The position numbers and the translations under genes were made by a program. Source: Globisporangium splendens (Eukaryota; Oomycota; Peronosporomycetes; Pythiales; Pythiaceae). Taken from it: 64,000 nucleotides of DNA. The notes under the pieces were generated by a model that saw only the letters and a program-made list of their open reading frames with translations, searched no databases and had not been told where the DNA came from. Every line of letters begins with the position of its first letter. Position 1 is the first letter of the stretch. The stretch spans positions 248,001 through 312,000 of the forward strand of contig VFIW01000034.1 in assembly GCA_006386115.1 (NCBI GenBank), read 5' to 3'. Positions 41,987 to 50,956 of the stretch are shown here, one piece after another.

Positions 41987-44624
41987 CTACCATCACAACC
42001 CCACCGTCAACGACTTGAAGCTGCAGCACAGAAGCGTTGGCTGGGTAGCACCCGTCAAGCTTCTGCAACGCTTCGAGGTCTTCAAGCAGGAAGCCTTGCC
42101 ACTGCACTTCACTCCATTGCTGCATGCAGTGAGCTCCGAGCTGCGACCGCAAGAGACGAAGGAGGGTGTTGGGGTGGAGAAGTCGCGTGTGGTGCGCGGG
42201 GATCCACTCCACCGGCTGACCCGTGAGGTACTGGATCCAGTGGTCGTTCGCAAAGATCGTCGGCGCGATCGACATGAGCATGAGCTCGAACAAGCCCAAA
42301 GCCTTGGACGCTCGCGACAACTCCTTGATCGAGTCAGACGACGTCCACCACTTCGCACACGTCTTGAATATCTCGCTTCGCTTCGACGGGACCGTCGTCT
42401 TCATCAGTTTCTTCCACTTCGCGCTGAACGTCACGTCTTCGCTCGGCTGCGTCGCACAGAACACGCGGTTGATCGCGTGCAGCTGCGCCAGTTCTTCAAT
42501 CTCCTGTCCGCTTCCAGCCATCTTCAACGCCAATGCGCTGTTGAAGGCGAGTGGACACTCGACCGCTTTCTTCGTGATGTGGTCGGGATTCGTCGCGTTC
42601 TCGAGCAGCTTGCACACACCGTCGACCTTCTTGTCCGCTTCCGCGAGACAGTCCGGGAGGGTGTTGAGAAGCGCCGTGTTCTCGTCGCTGAGCATCGCCT
42701 CGGTCACCTCCATGACGAGCGACGCCTTCACCGCCTTCTTGATTTTCGTGTGGTGTTTCTCGACGAAGAAAGCAGACTCGGTCGAGGACTTCACCGCGTC
42801 CGGATGCTTCACATCGACGGGGACCACTTGGTAGCGCACTCCGTACTTCTTGTCAGCCGTCACGTTCTTCGACTCGAACGTGACCTCCATCGACTGGAGC
42901 GCTTGGAAGTAGTTGGAGGTGGCGACGCCGTTGAGAGGCTGAGGCTGCTGCTTTACCATGAGGTTGGAGAAGTCGACTCCGTTGCGCGAGCGCTTCTTCT
43001 TGTTCGAGACGGTTTTGAAGCCGTCGTCGGGTCCGTTGGTCAGCAGGAGAGGCTTCGTCGTCGGGGGTTTCGGACTTCCAGGTGGAGTCAACTTGCCGTT
43101 CGATCCGCTATAGACCGAAATCGAGAGAGCGCTGTCGGGCTTGCTTGGTTGCTTGGTGAGCTGGTTGGCAGCTGGTGGCTGACCATGCTGAGCTCCTTTC
43201 TGGAGCTGGCCATCCCGTTTCTTCGCATCCTCGAGTGACTTCTGCAGCGAGGATTGGTACGGCTTCGAGTTCGGACTCGCAGCTTGCGCGTACGTCTTCG
43301 ACGATGACTGTTGTTGTTGCTGCGGCTCAGACGCCGGTGCAGCGGGAGGGAAGATGCTGTTGGGAGTGCCGAGATCGAGACCGTGGTGCGAGCGGTAGCC
43401 GAACGGGAGACGCTCGGACTGGTACGGCGCATTCTTGCCATGCGTCGGGTGCAGCTTGTTGTCGAACAACAGCTGGTCGCAGACGGAGCCGTTGATCATC
43501 AGCGCGCTCGGACATGACTTCGACATGAAGTACACGCGCCAAGTCGCGGACGTGATGCCGGTCGCGAGGTTCACTTCGCGGAAGGTGTCGTACACCGGCT
43601 GGCACCCAAGAAGGAACAAGCGGTGCAGGATCACATCCGTGTCCGTGTCCGAGTCGACGTTGGAGATGTCGACGAAGTACTTCGGGCCAAGGATGTCGAA
43701 CTCCTTGAACATGAAGACGCCGCCGAGGATGTTCACGCGCGTCCGCTCGAGGCGCATACACGCGTCCTTCGATTTGACCTTGACGCGGAGATTGCCACCG
43801 GGGAGCTTGGAGACTTGGCCGATCTCGTAGAGCTGATACAGCTCCTCGAGAACCTTGTTTCCGTGGCTCTTGCCGGACAGCGACCCCATGATCTTGTGGA
43901 GCGGAGTCTTTGCGAACGTCCGTCCGGTGTCGATCACCATGTCAAACTTGGCTCGTGGGAGCGCGTACGGACGCGCTTGCTCCATGCGAGACGCGATGAA
44001 CGACCAGTCACCGCCAGCGGCGTACTGGCGCTCGATCGCTTCGATGTCGCAAGCGAGAGGCTTCGGGGTCTCCACACGACGGCGCACAGTTTCAGCTTCG
44101 GCTTGGTCGCGGCGGAGGAATTCTTGCTGCGAGAGCACGTCCGCCATCGTCGGACGCGGGTCCACGCGAGGAAGCGAGGCGGCGTCAGGCGCTTGCGGGG
44201 GCTCCATCGACTCGTCATCGGACGGCGAATCGGGCACAGCGGGTGGGGGGATCGACCCGTCATCGAGCACATGCGCATTGGACGGCGAGTCAGGAACATC
44301 AGGCGGTGTGCTCATATGCACATCGAGTTCATCGTCACTCAATCCCGTCGGCGCAAAGGCCGAGAGAGAAGGGGACGGGGAAGCCTGTGGCGACGGAGGC
44401 GCAGCGGAGGGAGGGGACAGGAGAACGCGTGGCGTGGCGACCGGAGAGCCACCCACCGGAGATTCGGATCGCTCCAAATTTTCCGAGGGGGATGGGCCGA
44501 TCTTGGAACCAGGCTGGATACTGGGTGCGGACCCAGATTCTCGACCAGGTGCGACACGCGGAGGCACGACAGTCGGAGACGAGGGGACGAGGAGAGGAGC
44601 AGAGGCAGCAGTCGGAGGTTCCAT
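41961..44624 (-). CDS. LINE-2 ORF1 (RNA-binding type)
   Basis: 887 residues from ATG (44624; CCATGG context) to TAA at 41961. A Pro/Ser-rich N-terminus differs completely from copies 1 and 3. The core from ERQYAAGGDWSFIASRMEQA onward is conserved, including the RRM-like block (GGNLRVKVKSKDACMRLE, KEFDILGPKYFVDISNV). It is likely the chaperone/coat protein of the element RNA. The C-terminus LATRC and the following stop are identical in all three copies. Confidence 0.82.
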   Translation of the reverse strand: MEPPTAASAPLLVPSSPTVVPPRVAPGRESGSAPSIQPGSKIGPSPSENLERSESPVGGSPVATPRVLLSPPSAAPPSPQASPSPSLSAFAPTGLSDDELDVHMSTPPDVPDSPSNAHVLDDGSIPPPAVPDSPSDDESMEPPQAPDAASLPRVDPRPTMADVLSQQEFLRRDQAEAETVRRRVETPKPLACDIEAIERQYAAGGDWSFIASRMEQARPYALPRAKFDMVIDTGRTFAKTPLHKIMGSLSGKSHGNKVLEELYQLYEIGQVSKLPGGNLRVKVKSKDACMRLERTRVNILGGVFMFKEFDILGPKYFVDISNVDSDTDTDVILHRLFLLGCQPVYDTFREVNLATGITSATWRVYFMSKSCPSALMINGSVCDQLLFDNKLHPTHGKNAPYQSERLPFGYRSHHGLDLGTPNSIFPPAAPASEPQQQQQSSSKTYAQAASPNSKPYQSSLQKSLEDAKKRDGQLQKGAQHGQPPAANQLTKQPSKPDSALSISVYSGSNGKLTPPGSPKPPTTKPLLLTNGPDDGFKTVSNKKKRSRNGVDFSNLMVKQQPQPLNGVATSNYFQALQSMEVTFESKNVTADKKYGVRYQVVPVDVKHPDAVKSSTESAFFVEKHHTKIKKAVKASLVMEVTEAMLSDENTALLNTLPDCLAEADKKVDGVCKLLENATNPDHITKKAVECPLAFNSALALKMAGSGQEIEELAQLHAINRVFCATQPSEDVTFSAKWKKLMKTTVPSKRSEIFKTCAKWWTSSDSIKELSRASKALGLFELMLMSIAPTIFANDHWIQYLTGQPVEWIPAHHTRLLHPNTLLRLLRSQLGAHCMQQWSEVQWQGFLLEDLEALQKLDGCYPANASVLQLQVVDGGVVMVAGGLATRC
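41964..41986 (-). promoter_or_regulatory. ORF1/ORF2 overlap, candidate recoding site
   Basis: A 23-nt window between the TAG that opens the ORF2 frame and the ORF1 stop. The sequence GGCTTGGCCACTCG[CT]TGCTAAACC is conserved in all three copies (also 33705-33727 and 50934-50956). ORF2 has no AUG before its catalytic start, so +1 (or -2) frameshifting, or non-AUG reinitiation, is needed. Confidence 0.55.
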
Positions 44625-44715
44625 GGGGAAGGTCGAGACGGCGGCAGGTGCGGCGGCGGGGTGGAGAGGGTTACTTCTGGAAGTCGACTTGTGGGGTAGC
44701 CGGCAAATTGAGAAG

Positions 44716-44734
44716 TTCTCCTATAGCTCAGTTG
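44716..44734 (+). repeat. target-site duplication, right copy (LINE-2)
   Basis: TTCTCCTATAGCTCAGTTG, identical to 37115-37133. The bases outside differ (G before here, C before there), so the duplication is exactly 19 bp. Confidence 0.9.
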
Positions 44735-44789
44735 GTAGAGCGTGCGGCTGTTAACCTCAAGGTCGCCGGTTCGAACCCGGCTGGGAGAG
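44717..44789 (+). tRNA. tRNA-Asn (GTT), copy 2
   Basis: Identical in sequence and fold to copy 1. It is regenerated by the LINE-2 target duplication; its upstream flank is now the LINE 5' end. Confidence 0.9.
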
Positions 44790-45440
44790 CTTCTTTTCTT
44801 TTCTTTTCTTCTTTTTTCTTCTTTTTTTCCTTCTTTTTTCTTTTGCGTGTTCCGTTCTCGCCCGATCCGTCTTGCTTGTGCGCGCGGAATTGCGCCTTCT
44901 GCCGCTCCCGACCAACGAGAGACGTGCGCGAGCGTCTCTCGCTCCTGTGTGGTCGGTCGTGGCGGGATCTGAGCTCGGAGCTCGGAGCTCGGAGCTCGCT
45001 TGGAGCTCGCCTGACCACTCGGGGACGCGCACGCGTTGTTTTACCTTCAAACTACCAAACCGCCGAGCTGCCGAACGACGCGAACAAGAAAGGTGCAATG
45101 TAACTTGCGATGTCAAGAAATGAGATCAAGGGTCTCTGGCGCGTCGCGACGCGGTGAGTGGTCCGGTGGACGGATCAAGAGCGTTTCGGCCATTTGGTCG
45201 GTTGCCGGACCCGTGGTGTGCGCGGGGGATTGCGTTTGGCGCGGCGGCATTGGCGCGTTGGCTGTGGTCGTTCGAGCGTACTTGTGGGTCGTTTTGTGTG
45301 GGAGAGGTGTGGTTGTGTGTGTTGACGTGGTGGTGCGTGTGTGGTTGTGTGTGTGTTGTGTGTGTTACGTTGTGGCGTTGCGGCGTTGTTGTGTGTGTTG
45401 TTAGCTTGATGTTTTGTGTGTGCGTGTATGTTGGGCATGC
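44790..45440 (+). repeat. tRNA-Asn array spacer, copy 2
   Basis: Nearly identical to 36468-37114. The main differences are a shorter pyrimidine tract and two extra GGAGCTC-type units near 44975-45000. Confidence 0.85.
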
Positions 45441-45459
45441 TTCTCCTATAGCTCAGTTG
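45441..45459 (+). repeat. target-site duplication, left copy (LINE-3) = tRNA-Asn stub
   Basis: TTCTCCTATAGCTCAGTTG, equal to 53623-53641, followed by AAAGGTTG exactly as at the LINE-2 junction. Confidence 0.9.
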
Positions 45460-45656
45460 AAAGGTTGTCTATATTACTAGAATTAGACCGAGTGACTACT
45501 CAATCTACCTAGCTGAAGACTATTTAAATACCATACTATACACTAAATATGTATACTACTGGATACCGCGGGTGTATACCTGTGGACCGTCGAATTTTTT
45601 TTTTTTTTTTTTTTTTGGAACAACCAGGTTTGAGCAAAAGATCGCTGATTGTGGAT

Positions 45657-45729
45657 GGTCATGCAGCTCAAATGGTATAGTACCGGGTTCCCAACCTGGA
45701 GGTCGCGGGTTCGATCCCCGCCGTGGCCA
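45657..45729 (+). tRNA. tRNA-Gly (CCC) inside LINE-3 3' region, antisense to LINE
   Basis: Same 73-nt cloverleaf as at 37330-37402, unchanged in sequence, in the same position relative to the LINE 3' end. Confidence 0.75.
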
Positions 45730-46164
45730 AACTTGGAAATCACAGAAAAACTTCTGTAATTTAACCGTTGTGAATCCGTAATTTATCTGTTTCTTGCAGG
45801 CTTGGGCTCATTCGTCAATTTGCGTCGTCGAGAGCAGGTGCCGACTGGAGAGTGATGGTCGCTGGTGCTTCTGAGGAAGAGTACTCAGGGAGGGAGGAAC
45901 CTGATACCGTGTCCATAATGCAATCGGCTGAGCCGCGCCGTAAGGCGGAGGTGTCGGAGGGCACAGGCTCGGTTGATGGGGATTCCCAACGTGAGATCTC
46001 CGACTCAGGAGAATCAGAGAGCAGCTCTTCAGTGGTGTCAGCATCCGATGAGGAGTCCTCAAGGGTCTCCTCCAGCGAGGAAGGAGCAAGCGGCGACGCT
46101 GCTGATGAGACTGCGGCAACAGCTGTGGAGGTCGAGATTGGAGCTTTGAGGCAGAGTTGAAGGC

Positions 46165-49100
46165 TTATCGTTGCCGAATCTCGAACATGGTTGTATGAGT
46201 TGCCACGAAATCTCCAAATGGCTGGTACGTCTTCATCTCTTGAATGATCTTTTGCAGTGTTGTCACTTGCACTGACTCGTATTTTTTCCTCATGTAGTGG
46301 CGGGTATGCGCACTCATCGTTGCGAAGATCACCGACAGCGCAGGAGCAGTCGGAGTGGGTTGTCTTCCGTCGAACAAGCACCGATTGCGGTCCGTCCAGA
46401 GGAAATGGAGGGCCACTGCACGAAGAGTGTGCCAAACGTCACAGATGACGTCTTCGCATTCCTTCCAGTCTTCGTGAATCGACGGCTTCCGCGCCAACGC
46501 AATCATCGTCCACGTTGGCTGGCTTCGAAAGAATGGCCGCATCAGAAGCAACAGGTGCTCCCACACTCGCGAGGCAAGCGTGCACTCGAAGAACAAGTGC
46601 TGCTCGGTCTCAACTGCAGTGCAGCCATTCTGGATGCAGTACGTGATGCCTGGGTCGGTGTCTCGCAGAAAGAAGAACCGAGAGCGCACAGGAAGCAGTC
46701 GGAACGCCACGCGAAACTGCAGGTCTTCAAAGATCGGAAGCAGGAGCTGGCGAAGGTGTTTGCCGTACTTCACGAATCGTTTCACTTCGTCCTCGTCAAC
46801 ACTTTGACTGTGAAGCGTCATTGGGTGGCTTTTCGACGGTGGCGTTGGTGTCCACACCAGACGAAGAAGCGCGCTTCTCGGAACGGCCGGGAACACACAC
46901 GCCTTCGTGCCACTGGTGCAACCAAGATGCGGAAGGAGACGAAGACTTGAGTCAACTTGCGGTGGTAGTGTTCCCAGTCGGTCCACAATCTGTATCGCTT
47001 CCTTGTACAACGACCGAAGCCATTGCGACTGGATGCCGACAGAGATGTGAGCCAGCGTGCGATCAAGGTGAGCAGCCACAAAGGCGTTGCAGCTTGGCCA
47101 TGTCGTTCCACCACGCATAAAGTCCGCCAGCGATCGCAAACCGAAGACTCTCGAGATGTGGAGCCGGAAGCCTCGCTGCGGCTCGGGACACATACCAAGG
47201 CACCTTCGATGAGCGTTGGCGGTTGCAGCACGTGGGGTCTGTTCGTAGTGGAGATGTGCATCTGCATGGAACCAAATTGGCTGAGCGAGGCACTCCCTCA
47301 CGCCTTCGTCCGGCGGAAGGTTGCGCCACGTGATCTCCCAGCTGATCGTGTACCACATCGTCCACGATGCTCTCCACCACTCTGAAGTCTTCTGCCACTT
47401 GATCATCGATCCATGCCGCAGCGGCGATACTGTGAGAAAGTCGAGCGCTCTGCACCTTCCGACGGGTGGTAGAACAGACTTGAGCACCTCACAGCTCGCT
47501 GTCGTCCAGTTTCTCTCCTCGGGGGTCGTGGCTGCATGCACAAACTGAAGCAGCAGCTGGAGTCGTTGCCGCTTCAGATGAGCTTCGATGCTCGGTATGC
47601 CCAGACCACCGTCACATCGCCGCAAGTAGAGAAACTCCTTTGGGATCAGCTGGATGTGTGTGTCCTCTCGGTCGTGCTTCCGACTCAGGACAAACTTGTT
47701 CAGCATCGACTGCCACCTCTTCACGACTTGCCGAGGGACAACCACATGCTGCATGTAGTGCCACAGTCGAGACAGGATGAAGAGGGCGCTGTTCCAAACA
47801 GTCCCTCAAACACGGCACACACGCTTGTGCCAGAGGAAGCGATCTCCCGACTTGGAGGGAGGAACGAAAACTTGAGGGCTTGAAGGAAAATTTGCAACTG
47901 AATTAAAAATGGTTATGGTTCCTGTCGCTACTTACAAATGAACCCCAAGGGCTCCTAGAGGTTTTATAACTAAAACCTAAATATACACAATAAAACCTAT
48001 TAATCTGATATATAAAACCTTGGGTACACTGAGGTTGAACCTACGGGATCTTCTAGAAGCTTGAACTTCAAGTCTTATTTAAAATCCCTGCAAAGTGATT
48101 GGCTCGCGCCACTCACTTCAGGCGGCAGAGACACGTCGGTCTCGTCGCCAGCCCAGTTTCCCAAACAGGAACCATCACTCAGTACTTGATTAGTACATGG
48201 ATGTCATTGCTCAGTACTCATTAGTACATGAGAACAACATTCTGCACTGATCAGCACAGAGAACACTCGTGACGTCATCGAATGGCGTCACACGTGCATG
48301 TGGGGACTGTATTACTGTAATCCCTTTGTTATTTGTGTCTCCACAATGCACGCTGAAGGTGGTGTGTGACACACTAGATCTGGGAACAGATCCACCTTCA
48401 TGTAATGGCTGGTTGTGGCCCATTACACAGGACCATTGTCTGAGCCACCAGAAGTCGCCCTCGCAGTGTTCGAGCTCGCCTGTACCACGCCTTGAAGCCG
48501 TCGTAGAAGCGGTCATCGAGGAAAGACACGATGGCGTCATTGACTGGAGACTGGCTGAATGGGATACCAAGGAACTTCACCGACTCTGCACGACCCAGCA
48601 CTTGAACACCAGGCAGGCGAGGGCAGTCTTGGTTGCGATTCAGCGCCATCAGCATCGACTTGCTGAGGTTGAGTTTCGCACCGGATCCCTTGCAGTAGAC
48701 ATCCACGAGCTCCAGTTGTGCTTGGACACTCGGGATCGAACCGCCTAGAAGCGTAGTGTCGTCCGCAAAGAACATGCTGGTGGCAGTGTGGTCTGCGTCG
48801 AGGCACACGCCATACTCTTCGTGCGACCGTAGCAAGTTCCCAAGAGGCTCAATTGCCAGAAGGAACAGCAATGCCGACAGAGGATCTCCCTGTTTGACAC
48901 CTCGCGTCGGATGAAGCGCGGGCTGGATGTTCTGGTTGATGAGAAGGTGTGCTTGTGGCCGCGTGTACAGAAGCCTCACCCACTGGATAAACGCAGAGCC
49001 GCATCCCATCTTCTCAAGCACTCGGAACATGTAGTCCCAGTTCACACGATCGAAAGCCTTCTCGAAGTCCAAGAACATCGCGTACGCTTCGTCGTCGAGG

Positions 49101-50956
49101 TTCGTGATCAAGTCCTGGAGATCAGCGAGAAAGCGAACGTGATGGTGGATCGACCTGCCTTTCACGAATGCCTTCTGGTCCGTGTGGATGAGACTACACA
49201 CAACGGACTGGAGTCGGAACGTGAGAGTCTTGGACAGAGCTTTCACGTCGACTGGCATCAGCGTGATCGGTCGGTAGTTGCCAGGCTCGGCTCTTGATCC
49301 CTTCTTGTAGAGGAGCACGACCGCTGACTTGCGTTGTGACGGCAGGAGGATGCCACGACGAAGCTGGTCGTTGAAGACAATGCTGAGACATTCACCGAAC
49401 ACGTCGGGAGCGACCTGGTAAAAGCCAGCTGTCAAGCCGTCCATACCAGGTGCCGAGCTCGCCTTCATGTGCCTGATCGAGTCCGCAAGGTCGGAAGCCG
49501 TCACAGGAGCATTCAGGATCTCCCGATCCAGCTCTGATAGCACACGGATGATCGAGTCAATGAGCGTTTGCTGCTTGGCTTCGTCTGGTGGAGGAGCTGT
49601 TCCTGCTGGACTGTCGGGATCTCCCATCTCGGATCCCCAGTGTTCCAGGAAATGGAGGGATATCTCTTGAGGGTTCGATGAGACACTGCCACTCGGTGTC
49701 ACCACCTCTTCAATCGATACCTTCCTCAGACTCGCATCCAACGGACGGAAGAAGTGCTTGGTCGATTTCTCGGAGTTGGCAGCTTGGAAGTCGAACGCAT
49801 TGTCTTGGTTGTACTGGCTGGTTCTGGTGACTGTCTCCTTGTAAATCTTCATCGCGTCGTCGAACTGGCTGCGATTGTTCTCGGTGGAAGACTCACGGTA
49901 GCGTGCAGCAGCCTGGTCGAGCGAAGCACGAGCCTCTTCAACCGCGGTTGTGTCTTGCATGCAGAGCTTCTTCTGGACGTCTTGCAGCTGGGTCTTGATT
50001 CTCGCCTTCCACCTCTCCCAGATTTGACCAGGATTGGTAGAGCCACGGAGCTGATCTCGGACTGTCTCCGCTTCCTTCTCGATCGCGGAGACAACCACTG
50101 GGTACTCCAGCAGGTAACGGGGAAACTTCCAGTACCCACGTCCATGCAGCTAGGAGCCAGTCTTGAAACTCACACAGTGAGCAAGGTGGTCGCCAGCGTT
50201 CTGGGGAACGAAGTATTTGGAGTCGTCGTAGAAGCGTTCATAGAACGCCTCCGAGAGAAGAATATAGTCCAACCGGTTCTTGCGAGGCAAGGGACCAGTG
50301 AAGACTCGCCTCGTGTCATGGTGGACACGCCACGCATCCACAACGCCAAGACGAGCAAGCCACGCAAGGCAGCTCGACCGCGCCGGTTCGTAGCACAGAT
50401 CTGGAGACGAGGAGTCGAGTCTGGGATCCAAAGGCGTGTTCAGATCTCCCAACACAAGGTGTGTCGCTTGATCTTCAAAGTCTTCGGTCGAGAGACTCGA
50501 GAAGAATTGTTGCTTTTCCTGTCGGTCCACTGGAGCGTACACGTTGTGAATGTAGACGGGAGCGTCGCTCACCATCACCTTTACTACGAGGTACCGACCT
50601 GGGACGGCGAGGCTTGGTTGTTCCGCAGCCGTTTCGAAACCCGGCACGTCAGAGCGAAGAACAGTGAGAACACCGCCACTACGTCCGCGTGTGGGTCGAT
50701 CCAACTGGGAGTTCGGGTCATTCACGAAGACTTGGTGCTTGAAGCTTGAGTCGAGGTGAAACTTGAAGGTCGAGAGGTGTTGCTTGTCGCTGACCTTGGT
50801 TTCCTGGACACACGATATCGAATATTTCGATACCATGTTGTCGATAAATAAGTGACCGTTGTCTTTGATGCCATTAGTGTTGACGGTCAAGGCACTAATG
50901 TTGTTCCACGAGGGATGAGTCGAGGTTGGTTTAGCAACGAGTGGCCAAGCCTCCCG
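46165..50956 (-). pseudogene. LINE-3 ORF2, broken by a stop and a solo LTR
   Basis: Endonuclease segment 50956-50153 (VNTNGIKDNGHLFIDN, GDLNTPLDP, LDYILLS); then TAG at 50150-50152, a CAG-to-TAG change compared with copy 2 (GSQLHGRGYW). RT segment 50149-48433 (LDFEKAFDRVNW, GVKQGDPLSALL, FFADDT). After the LTR at 47778-48427, the C-terminal part 47772-46165 continues with the CCHC knuckle. All parts remain in frame apart from the two lesions, so decay is recent. Confidence 0.85.
47778..48427. mobile_element. solo LTR type 2 inside LINE-3 ORF2
   Basis: 650 bp, closely matching 28133-28783 and starting TGAAGAGGG (one T lost). It is flanked by a 5-bp duplication CAGGA (47773-47777 and 48428-48432). 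It interrupts the RT C-terminal region between the VAQTMVL and SRLWHY codons. CRE site 48270-48277 is intact; the second is mutated. It results from element insertion and LTR-LTR recombination. Confidence 0.88.

Larger units (their letters stand above)
37134..44715 (-). mobile_element. tRNA-Asn-targeted LINE, copy 2 (complete, 7.6 kb)
   Basis: Bounded by a perfect 19-bp duplication (37115-37133 and 44716-44734). Its minus-strand order is 91-nt 5' UTR, ORF1, ORF2 (endonuclease, RT, zinc finger), 3' UTR with an antisense tRNA-Gly, a 21-nt poly(A) (poly(T) on +, 37269-37289), then a 135-bp tail ending ..ACAACCTTT. RT motifs (LFLDFEKAFDRVNW, GVKQGDPLSALLF, FFADDT) place it in the L1/Tx1 group. 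Both ORFs are open, so this copy could be active. Confidence 0.9.

Noticed and set aside
37970..43238. long plus-strand frames opposite LINE ORF1/ORF2 (496, 413 and 550 codons)
   Set aside because: Arg/His/Val-rich shadows of the GC-rich LINE ORFs; not conserved as proteins between copies independent of the sense frame.
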